A stretch of 64,000 nt of DNA from Naumovozyma dairenensis CBS 421 (lineage: Eukaryota > Ascomycota > Saccharomycetes > Saccharomycetales > Saccharomycetaceae): positions 186,001-250,000 of the forward strand of contig NC_016487.1 of the NCBI RefSeq assembly GCF_000227115.2, written 5' to 3'. Each line of letters starts with the position of its first letter. Position 1 is the first letter of the stretch. Made by a program: the position numbers and the translations under genes. Under the pieces are notes generated by a model. That model did not search any database. It was not told the origin of the DNA and worked only from the letters and a program-made list of their open reading frames with translations. Positions 50,716-60,223 of this stretch are shown here, in pieces.

Positions 50716-51945
50716 TCAGCGACTAATTATATAATCTAAACTGAGTTTAGAAGAGGTTGGTGATCCTACGGGCGGGTTTGAGGATTCCTTTTCTACAGAA
50801 GTATTGTTGGCTATTTTTTTCAAGTCATTAGAAGTTCCATCGTCGTCGGTATACCCGGCGTTATCAATGGTCCCAACCCGGGTAGTTCCATCGGTATCAC
50901 ATATGCTATTAGATGAATCTTTAATAAATTGGAGCTCCATTTCTAATTTTTCCGTCGTTGTATCCATTTTCTTCGGTTCAGAATCGTTACCTGAATGTAT
51001 ATTATCATCTTTCTTTTCTTCTTCTTCTTCTTCTTCGTCTTCTTTTTCATTTTTATCTTTATCTTTGTTTAGGACAAGAGATTTGTTATCGTGATGAATT
51101 ACTTCTACAAAGTTGTGACCTGAAGTTGATGCGATATTATGGAAGTGCTTATTCAATAGTGTCAAGTTTAATTGAGAAGACGAAGAGTATGTAGTGTTTA
51201 ATACATTCTCCCCATTTGGCAGAGTATGGGGATTAATCTTGGGTGGATGTACTTTCATGTTGGGTTGTGAATGTGCTTGTAAGATTGTTGGTCTTATGTA
51301 AGGAGGGGGTTGTGATTGCTGCTGTTGTCGTTGTTGTCGTGGTGCGGGTACTGGTACTGGTGCCGGTGATTGGAACGGTATCGGGAGTGCGTACGATCGA
51401 TTCATGGGCTGTGGTTGTGGGATTGGTACGGAACCAGGAACTGGGAGTGGTGGTGGTTGTGGTACTAATAAAATTGGGTTATATATAGAGAATCTTCTTC
51501 GTATACTTGTCGGTAAGGGATGATTGATATTACTGTCAGTAGGGAAAGGAATGTTAGTGGTATTATTGTTATTTTTTTGGAAAACGGGTTGAATTGGATT
51601 TGGGGGACCGAATATCCTCGTATTGTCTTGTATGGTTTTATATTTATCATTATTTTTTTGGTTAATTGAACCATTTAGGCACAATGTCGGAGTTGTAGTC
51701 AATGCTTTATTTATATTTAGCGGGGTCGCTCCTTCCAAATGCACTGTTTCTCTATGTTGTTTTAGATTGTCAACCCTACTGAAAAATCTTAAGCATATAT
51801 CACATTGGAAAGGCTTCTCCCCTGTATGTTTCCTAATGTGTCTTGCTAAATGTTCCTCTCTTGTGAATACCATAGAGCACTCTTTATAACCCGTACATTG
51901 AAATAATTTCTTGATTTTGGGGCTACCCTTTTTCTTCCTTGCCAT
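50716..51945 (-). CDS. USV1: C2H2 zinc-finger transcription factor Usv1/Rgm1
   Basis: The protein is 409 aa (S. cerevisiae Usv1 391, Rgm1 211). Two tandem C2H2 fingers lie at the N-terminus (about 15-70: [20 protein letters not shown] and [22 protein letters not shown]) joined by a canonical HTGEKPF linker. A basic stretch ([13 protein letters not shown]) precedes them. The middle is Pro/Gln-rich, an acidic Glu/Lys/Asp run occurs near 295-315, and the C-terminus is Ser-rich. Family role: the Usv1/Nsf1 and Rgm1 factors control growth on non-fermentable carbon and stress or Y'-element genes. Length favours USV1, whereas the flanking order fits both copies (YMR182C, YPL230W). The upstream region carries stress elements, consistent with stress induction. 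Confidence 0.86.
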   Translation of the reverse strand: MARKKKGSPKIKKLFQCTGYKECSMVFTREEHLARHIRKHTGEKPFQCDICLRFFSRVDNLKQHRETVHLEGATPLNINKALTTTPTLCLNGSINQKNNDKYKTIQDNTRIFGPPNPIQPVFQKNNNNTTNIPFPTDSNINHPLPTSIRRRFSIYNPILLVPQPPPLPVPGSVPIPQPQPMNRSYALPIPFQSPAPVPVPAPRQQRQQQQSQPPPYIRPTILQAHSQPNMKVHPPKINPHTLPNGENVLNTTYSSSSQLNLTLLNKHFHNIASTSGHNFVEVIHHDNKSLVLNKDKDKNEKEDEEEEEEEKKDDNIHSGNDSEPKKMDTTTEKLEMELQFIKDSSNSICDTDGTTRVGTIDNAGYTDDDGTSNDLKKIANNTSVEKESSNPPVGSPTSSKLSLDYIISR

Positions 51946-54900
51946 TTCTTTCTTTACTATTACTATTATTCTTTTAGTATAATATACTATATTATACTAT
52001 AGTAAATTATATTCTATTGTATGTTTGATAATTGATAATTTAAGAACACTATCTCTCTTGGATAACCTTCCAAAATGTTCCTGGTGATTAAGATGGGAAA
52101 GTTCTGTGATAAATGTATTGAAGCAGAATTGGCTCATAGTAAATATCCTTAACATTTGCAATGTTGTCAGTGAAATAGTCACAATGTTTAATTTTCTCTT
52201 ATATAAGCATGGGGGGAATGTCTTACGTGGGCCAATGTTAATTGCCCGGTTCTTTCACTTCGAGGACCTTTAGGTCTACTGCTAAAGCGACTTCGAGAAG
52301 AGTTTGTGGTTTCTGTTCTCAGGGCCCCTCTTCGGAATTCCCAAGAGGGGCTTCCTGCAGAAAACCAAAATTCATGTACGTAAGATAATCCCGCACAGAG
52401 GGGGCGGTGCCGGAGGTTGGAGGGTTCCGCTGTTTTCCCAAACAGAGGCCGAAGTCCTTCAGTAAATACAGTAGCTGAGGTGCAGCCCTAAGGGTGGATG
52501 GGAAGGGCCAAGAGCCTTTTTTTCTCTGGAAGGGTATTGTTCAAATTTCCCCAAGATGGTGTCCTAGGCACAATATATAATGTAGGGAGGATATAATATA
52601 ATAGAAGTTTCCTCTTATCTGTTGTCGTACGTCCTTGTCTTATTACGTACTATCATCTCCGCATATATGTTTCGATGACATAAACATTGACAAACACATA
52701 GAGAAATGACCTAACGGTATATTAATTTGGACAAAAAGATCTTGCAGTTGAAAAGGTATACATATTACATGTAGTAGCATACATAAGGAAATAACATAAG
52801 TTCCAATGTGGAGCTCTCCGATTTATTAGCTCGGACATATGTGGATATTGGAGTAAGTTTGTAACGGTAACCAACATTTTTATCATAATTAATGATGGTT
52901 ATTGACCTTTTTTTGTGAGGAACAAGATGGTAAAAAGGTATGGACATGCAGTGTAAGGTGGCATTTTTCTTTGGAGAATTTGATTCGTTCAGGGAAAGTT
53001 CTGGAGCCCTAAGAACGTAACGTACGTGCGTTATTCTTTGACGAATTTCAAATTCTTTATGATCGAATTGCTGCATAATTTTTTCATTCCCAAAGAGATA
53101 TGTGTAGGGGATGGTAGATATAGGTCCACGGAAAGATTACTGGCTTTGGATTCTAGAATTTGTTTCCCAAGAAAGTGCCCAAGAAAAAACAACGAAACAA
53201 TAAAAAAATTTGAATGTTCAAGGACTACGGGAATTTTACTGCGGCTTCATGAGAACCGGAGATTTTACGGTCTTAATGTATTTGCCCTTAAAGGTTAAAG
53301 AAGACAAGAAAAGGAAAATCGCAAGCCCTTTTAATTGAGCGCTCAAAGCAAATGAAACCATAGCCTTAAAAAACAAATAATTTATCCATAAAATGTCATA
53401 TTTCAGTTGAATAAAAAGTCTATACGTTGGGGCAAGTCTTTTCCATTTGGTTTTTAGCGGACAGAAAACTGTCTAGCGATAACGTTATTAACGAAAATTT
53501 TTGGAGGAATGTCTGAGGAGAAATGAATAAATCTCCAACTTTTTTGCCCCAATTATTGTCATTTTTTCTTGCTTTTTGCGATATAAATCCCAGACTATTC
53601 ACATATACCTGCATACGTACGTACGTCCGGTATATAATATCACTTTTGTTTGGGAGAACATGTAGCACTACAAAAAGAAAACCCCGTATCTTTAGCCTTA
53701 TCTATATAGGTAATTATATAATCTTTATAGTTTTTTTTTCTACCCCACTTATATCTGTGTGCAGGTGCAGGTACTAGAAAGGTAGTAAGAGATGATGACG
53801 ACCATAAAGAAAAGTTCGTCCGATGAAGAAAAAAATCTCTTCTTGGCAAAACAGTGCGTAGACAACGTGAAGTGAAAACACGGCGCTTAAGAGGTTGCTT
53901 CTTTACCAATTAAAGTATTGCGAAAAAACCGGATTCATACTGTCTGGTGGCTACTACATAAAAAGAGACTTAAAAAATTGCCCGAAAGTACGTATGTTTG
54001 ACTGACTGAACCTTACTCAACTTGTATGCTTACGTACATACAACTGGTTCAGGATTGAGGAAAAGAGAGCTGAAGTTAACGTACGTTCGTGTTTTGTTAG
54101 AAACCTAACTTTCAAAAGTTCTTGACATTATGTTGCATGAAATAAGGGTAACCCCTAAGAAAATGTTTTCTTCTCGTAAAAAATAATTTGCCACTTCGCC
54201 TAGGCCTTATATAAAGGGGCAAGATGAGGTTTTCCAAAGACACAAGATAGGTGTGAGTCTTTACGTATCTCCTTGATTTCTTATAGGAAAGAAAGAATAC
54301 TAACAAAAATTGGGAAAATTACGAAACAGTAACCAAAAAAAAAGGTGTGTGTTTTCAATACTGAGTACTATAGGAATAATATTCTATTGAAAAAAAAAAA
54401 AAACGCATATTTTTGGTTTTCTGTTTTCCGTATTTTTCTCTTATAACACCCAAAAACTATTAAAGCCTTTCTATCTTTGCTACCGAAAAAAATTATCTCA
54501 AACTTTGTTTGTGAATTTATTTTTTTTCAATTATAAGGAATAATTATAGTAGTTGCGACTACGCCAATTATTTCACATCCCAACAGTATTTAGAAAACAT
54601 GTTTTTGGAAGATAAAAGACCTTTTTCCACCCTAATATGTACTTTATTTTTATTTTTTGCATTCGTTTTCTCTTTCTTTTAAGAGAGAAAAAAATGGGTC
54701 AAGAATATTGATTTGTTCATTACAATATTGGGACTAAAATATTAAGGACGACAGCACAGCCTTGCCTTTCTTCTTATGTAATTATTCTTTTTATATTGCT
54801 TGACTTTGATTTCTTCAATCCAGGCGTTTTTCCTCGTTTCATACGCCACTTTGGTCGGAATTCAATTCAATAAGATGCTAAACAGTTTGCCTCGTCTCGG

Positions 54901-55553
54901 CTCACTGAAACAGTAAAGAGAATAGAGAATAAAAAAAAAAATTCCAAAAAGTAGGCTTTCTCTTCACATTCGTAGTAAGTCGATTATTACTCTTTTGACG
55001 GTATGAATTCCCAACTTCGTTTAAATGTAAAAAGAGTTTGGTGGCAAAACGGAAAAAGAAAAGGGGCGGTCGAGTGGCTTGTTTTGAAGTTGATTGACCA
55101 AGTTTATAATTTAAATATTCCACCATGAAGATAATAGTTCCAATTGGAGCCATACGTATACTTGGTTGGCCAGGTTTGAATTATATACTTGTATGTCGTA
55201 CGTAGTGTTACGATCTATGAAATTGCAAAAGAAAAATACTTCTAGAATGAGCCTGTTCAAAAGGAAGAGGTTGATGCATCACCATTCCATGCAAGACCTT
55301 GGAAAATACAAAGATGGATATGGTAAATGTTCATAGTTTATTATTAGATATATTTTAATATAAAAAAAGGAGGTACGTATTTATTTATTACAAAACAGAA
55401 GGTATAATATAGAGATAGATAGAAAACTGTAATAGAGGGATAGGGAGAGAAAAGTGGGGGAAGTGGTAAAAATAAAAATGGAGTAGTCATCTTGCCTTTA
55501 CGAAGACAAATGGGTATTACATTACATTATAGTCATGGTATAGTATAATTCGA
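51946..55553. other. 3.6-kb gene-free region between the zinc-finger gene and SSO
   Basis: This is the largest gene-free stretch in the window. The left 700 bp is the zinc-finger gene promoter, with a comparatively G/C-rich block (52220-52540) containing stress elements and a 9-bp inverted repeat. The right 3 kb is A/T-rich with many T runs and many TACGTA or TACGTACGT motifs (52376, 52642, 53614, 53990, 54034, 54264, 55145, 55199, 55374). FAS2 (YPL231W), which lies between USV1 and SSO1 in S. cerevisiae, is absent. The open frames here are short, overlapping on both strands and without family motifs. Confidence 0.5.
52324..52403. promoter_or_regulatory. Stress-element inverted repeat upstream of USV1/RGM1
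   Basis: GCCCCTCTT (52324-52332) and AAGAGGGGC (52343-52351) form perfect 9-bp arms around a 10-bp loop, each arm holding one CCCCT/AGGGG stress element. A third AGGGG is at 52399-52403. Msn2/Msn4-type factors bind this core. Confidence 0.75.
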
Positions 55554-56525
55554 TTATTTTCTTGTTTCGACAACGGAAGGAACGACAACAACGACGACGA
55601 CGATAGCGAAAATAATGAAACAAATAATAGCACATCTTATCTTATTTCTTCTTGCTCTTCTAGCACTCTTTACAGCTTTATTGGTATGTCCTACACCTTG
55701 TTCGACATCTTCTTGAGCGTCTTCTACGTTCTTATCGATGACTTCAACATTTTCTTGTTGTTCTATCACAAGTTGTTCCATATCATTAAACAATTGATTC
55801 AATTCAGCCATTGATTTTTCCAATTGTAATAATTCTTGGTGTCTTGCTTGTACTTCGGCTAATGCAGTCTTAGCTTCACCACGTCTATTTGCGTTCAATA
55901 GAGCTTGTGAGAAGATTTGTTGTCCATTAGTATCACTGATTGCGTTTTCGACTTCTTCTTCAGTGGCTTCTGGTTGTACTATCAAATATTGTCTTTTGGC
56001 TTGTTGTTTATTTTCATCTTTGTAATTAGATTCGATGATTCTATAATCTTGAATTAATTTCAAGAATTTTTGTCTTGAATTTTCAGCTTGAGTTTGTTTG
56101 TTGGTGTCATGTAGACCTTCTCTTTGAGCATCTTTAATGTTGAATTTTAATTGGTTTTGTAAAGAGGAAGTTTGAGAGACTATGTTGTCTAATTGGTATC
56201 TTATTGATGATTCTTCTTCTTCGTTTACTTGGATTAATAGTTGTCTTTGTAATTTTTCAATTTCGTTAATGTTTCTTTCATAGATTTCTAAATCTTGGTT
56301 AATTTCGTTGATTCTGTTCATAAATTGGATGAAATCATTGCCGTTGTTACTGTTTGTAGCTTTGGTAGTAGCATAAGCGTTGCTAGAGGCAATGTTTGGA
56401 TTGTTATTTAAATTTGAATTTGAATTTGAGTATGAGTTTGTCTTGTTTGATAAATCATTACTTGCTTCTTCATATGGATTAGAAAGTTCGTAAACATTAC
56501 TGTTTTCTGCATTATTATAACTCAT
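55554..56525 (-). CDS. SSO2: Plasma-membrane Qa-SNARE Sso1/Sso2
   Basis: The protein is 323 aa (S. cerevisiae Sso1 290, Sso2 295), slightly long because of an Asn/Ser-rich N-terminus. The Habc three-helix domain (about 60-185) is followed by the SNARE motif (about 215-275), with the zero-layer glutamine in LFNDMEQLVIEQQENVEVID. A juxtamembrane basic patch (KSARRARRNK) and a single C-terminal anchor (CAIICFIIFAIVVVVVVVPS) complete the protein. Role: t-SNARE at the plasma membrane that pairs with Sec9 and Snc1/2 in exocytosis. The order USV1/RGM1-SSO occurs in both S. cerevisiae copies; ADD37 on the other side favours SSO2. Confidence 0.95.
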   Translation of the reverse strand: MSYNNAENSNVYELSNPYEEASNDLSNKTNSYSNSNSNLNNNPNIASSNAYATTKATNSNNGNDFIQFMNRINEINQDLEIYERNINEIEKLQRQLLIQVNEEEESSIRYQLDNIVSQTSSLQNQLKFNIKDAQREGLHDTNKQTQAENSRQKFLKLIQDYRIIESNYKDENKQQAKRQYLIVQPEATEEEVENAISDTNGQQIFSQALLNANRRGEAKTALAEVQARHQELLQLEKSMAELNQLFNDMEQLVIEQQENVEVIDKNVEDAQEDVEQGVGHTNKAVKSARRARRNKIRCAIICFIIFAIVVVVVVVPSVVETRK

Positions 56526-59083
56526 TTTTGGTATCTATTGTCTACTTGTCTTTGCTTTGGTATTATCAGTTATTGTAATTTTTCTAGATCTGTATGATAA
56601 TGTAGATTGCCCGTTGTTCTTAGTTATAGTTCTCCTTTACAGTTGAGGAAAGTTGACAAGGATGGATGATGGATGAATGGACTATGCTGCGATGGGTAAT
56701 ATATGTAGAGTAAGATGTCAATCTTAGGCTATTGAGTCAGTTTACACTTGATGGTTGGTGCGTTTGTATGGTTACGTAAGTATGTAAGTATGTGCTACTA
56801 AAGACTATATTTGGATACGAGGATTTAAGTTTAGGTAGTTACGTACGGTACGTATGTATGTGGATACGTTACCAGGTTTCGTCTATATTATTTTTTTTTC
56901 ACCAAACTTCCTTTCATTGACAAATTAGGCTAATGATAGACAAACCGTGCTCCGCGGCGGGGAGTGATGAAATTTTTTGTTTTGTCTTTTGTTGTTCCCT
57001 TGCGGTTGATATTTGGCTACCTTTTATTTACCCATGAATAAGTCCACGGGTAAGCCGTTGAGTGCGCGTGGCAAACATGCTTTTTCGTTTAAACAACCAC
57101 GGTATATAGTCTTCTTCTAAGCCGGACCGTTTGTTGCTGGGCGGTTTCCTTGTTTTTGTTTGTATTTTCCCCTTTCAGGAACAGCACGTTACCCTGAGTG
57201 TAAACAGTAAACAGGTTATAAATAGCAATACGCACTATTTTGTGTCGTTCGCTTTCTCGAAAGCGTCACAGAGAGGAATACTCCATGGGTATGAATGCTA
57301 TATAGTTACAGTTAACCTAATTTGTCTCAATGGAACTGTTCTCTCTAGGTACTATTTCTCACTATAATGATACTTCACTTAATAGAAAAGCGAGTGATTA
57401 ACGACATTACCATCGAGGGCACATTTAATATAATACATTGGAGGTCGGGTTTTTTCTAATTTTATTATATATATTAAAACTTTGGTACCCTTTTTTCCCT
57501 TTCTACGGTAAGCACAGAAATGAAAGAAATGCACGTAGCTCTTTTAGGTAATTACTACTTAATATATAGATAAACTGAACAGAAAAACTGAAATGAGCAC
57601 TAAAAGTTCACTTTTGCTTTGCTTCAAAAGTTTATGTCCCCATTCGCTGATTTTGGTTAGCTCGTCTTTAAACCATTCTAGTAAACGCCCTCCTCCTCCT
57701 TGCTCGGTTGTAAAAACGATTCTAAGATGCCTGTCACCTCATAAAGGGCGTTTGTCGACTATTCTGATCCCTATGGTGGCGTTCCAAGTGAAGTCTTAGA
57801 TATTCATGTATTACCTGCGTACTTAAACAATGTTGTTTGAGAAAGAATAATTCTTATGTCATTTATTCCTGGACCCCTTATTACGTAAGATATTAATATA
57901 AAAGTTAATTGAGAATATCGTAATTTTTTTTCCGACTAGGACATATATTGATAGTCTATATGACTTTTCCCATCATATAAAAACGCAGACATATAAAACT
58001 TAAAATTTCCACTCGCATAATTTACCGTCCCTTACCTGTATTTGAGACGCACAACATCCTAGTATGTTATTGCCTTAGAGCGGTTATGTTAAGTACTCAG
58101 CACTGTGAAAAAGAAAGCATATTTGGATATTTTACGCACAGACTTCACATCAAATGGGTAAATCTCCATAACTGTAATAGTATCCCACTTTGAGTTACTT
58201 CAACAAATATGTATCATGGTTTCATGAACGTTAAGTCTGTACGTAAGTACGACCTGTCTCTCTCTTTCTAGAACTTATTATGTACTATCGTATAATTTCT
58301 TCTTTTGTCACAGATCAGGGGATCTAAGTTTTTTTACTGATACTATTTAGGCAATCATACGGTTTCTTGACCTCAAGTTAAGGTATACGTGTTAAAAGCT
58401 TCCTCCGAAGTTTGGAAGTGGTTTTACATATTGGGTGTAGGTAAGTAATTCATTGAGACATTTGATCCTTAGATCCCTTCTGTTTTACGGTAATTCTAAA
58501 TCGACCTGTACGCATGGAACCTATGTATGTATAACTTTCTCTAATACTACGTGAACTTCTCCCCTTAGAATAATCAGTTCAAAAAGAAAATAATTAAGTT
58601 AAAGAGCAAGGAACAAATATAATACGTTATGCATGCATATGGGCATAACGTGTTAGGCAAACATAGTCTATACGTACATTTATAATATGTTTTTGTTTCT
58701 CAATTATGTCGAGGAGGGGAGAGGAGAAGAGCCGTAACGTAACACCTGGACGTAGGACCAAACACTAGTGGTTTGTCTATTTGTCTCATCAAAAACTCGA
58801 CTTCGATTTATATAAACGAATGGCAAATTCCAAGTGAAAAAAATAACAACTCATCAATAAAATTTACTGCTCGTATGGGTCTTGCAACAACTCCAACAAA
58901 ATTGAAAATAAAAAAATTCAATAAATCCGTTAGGATATTTTTCATATTTATATATCTAACCATTCTTTTGGAAATTCACGTCAATCGTTCCATTCCTCCT
59001 TGCCATCTCTACCTAGCTCTCAATAAGAAAAGGTTGATATAGACCGTCATTGCCTTTTTAAGATCCAAGCTGCACAAAGAATT
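56526..59083. other. 2.6-kb gene-free region between SSO and ADD37
   Basis: This spacer lies between divergent genes. TACGTA motifs are frequent (56774, 56840, 56849, 57882, 58240 and 58671). A less A/T-rich segment at 57593-57799 has open frames on both strands (68 codons plus; minus with one internal stop), with no recognised product. AT-rich sequence occupies the rest. I find no tRNA or snoRNA. Confidence 0.45.
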
Positions 59084-59749
59084 TTGAATATGACCTCATC
59101 AGTAAGAAGTTTCCAAAACTGTTCAGAAGCAGATGTTCCAGGTTACAATGATTGTCCTAGTTTCTTATTCCAAGTTAATAATAACAACAATAACAAAAGA
59201 CAATCCAATTTCAAAATAACTCCAAAAGTTTATGATCTTTCAGGTAATACTAAAATTCCAACGATACCACCTCCACCATTGAGACGTATCAACAGAAGAT
59301 CTATCTCTTCAAGAAGCATAATATCGTCGTCGTCAAATAGTGAGGATAATCTGGGTGATGATCAACCACCAACTGTCATTCCTTCCCCGGTCATCACAGA
59401 AACCATTGAGCTAGCAACGTCTCCCACACAGCAACGAAATGAATCGCTTTCAGACGTAGAATCATTGTCTAGGGACGAACTTGTAAATAAAATTGAAAGG
59501 CTGTTCAATCAAGATTCAAAATTATCAGAACAAGAATTCCAATATTATAAGAAGAAAGTGGATTCAAATATTCATCAAAGTTTAAATAATGATCTAACGA
59601 AAATTATATTGACACAATTCTTTAAAGAATCAAATCAAAATCAACATAAGGCTAAGAAATTATTAATGGATTGGATGGTATCTGACATGTCTATTACTAA
59701 TTGGTGTCCTGCATTTTTGAAAATCGTAGAGAATTCCACTACTTGTTAA
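59084..59749 (+). CDS. ADD37: Add37-like protein of unknown function
   Basis: The protein is 221 aa (S. cerevisiae Add37 198). The N-terminal part is Ser/Asn/Pro-rich (PPPPLRRINRRSISSRSIIS). The C-terminal 85 residues look folded and helical: LSRDELVNKIERLFNQDSKL, EQEFQYYKKKVDSNIHQSLN and KKLLMDWMVSDMSITNWCPA. In S. cerevisiae the gene was found in a screen for defective degradation of a misfolded secretory protein; its mechanism is unknown. Assignment rests on length, composition and position between SSO2 and RTP1 (YMR183C-YMR185W). An upstream Met-starting frame (58773-59042) is separate and unconvincing. Confidence 0.78.
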   Translation: MNMTSSVRSFQNCSEADVPGYNDCPSFLFQVNNNNNNKRQSNFKITPKVYDLSGNTKIPTIPPPPLRRINRRSISSRSIISSSSNSEDNLGDDQPPTVIPSPVITETIELATSPTQQRNESLSDVESLSRDELVNKIERLFNQDSKLSEQEFQYYKKKVDSNIHQSLNNDLTKIILTQFFKESNQNQHKAKKLLMDWMVSDMSITNWCPAFLKIVENSTTC

Positions 59750-60223
59750 AAAGCAATATTATTATTGTACGAAACATAAAGAACTTGGGCTCAGTTTACA
59801 CTGAAATAAGCTCATACGTACCTAATCGTACTTATTTAAAGGACAAACATAAGAGGTTTACTGCAACTACTTCTCACGCATGTACGTTTAAAAAAGAATA
59901 GGCATAAAAAATTGATCATATTATTTATATAAGATATATGCATTTAGATTTATTTTCAGTAACTAATCATAAACGTAAAAATATATTATTCGGCACATTT
60001 CGACAGTCATTTTCATATATAGTTTATAGTCTTCTTTTTAGATATTTATGCTCTTTCCTTACAAGTACGTATTGAAGTACCCTCGGCGGTTACAGATTGT
60101 GAATTTTTGCGATGTTTACACACGTTTAATTAACACCATGAATTCAAGATTCAAGTTATGGAACAGCAATCTCGAAGACTAGAATAATAACGCCAAGATA
60201 TACCCAGACTGAAGGTTCTCAAG
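59750..60223. other. Spacer between ADD37 and RTP1
   Basis: The spacer is 474 bp, A/T-rich, with TACGTA at 59815 and 60066 and a URS1-like TCGGCGGTTA at 60083-60092 in the RTP1 promoter. Confidence 0.4.

Noticed and set aside
58773..59042. 89-codon ORF before ADD37
   Set aside because: Low-complexity Lys/Ile/Asn translation without motif, probably ADD37 leader region.
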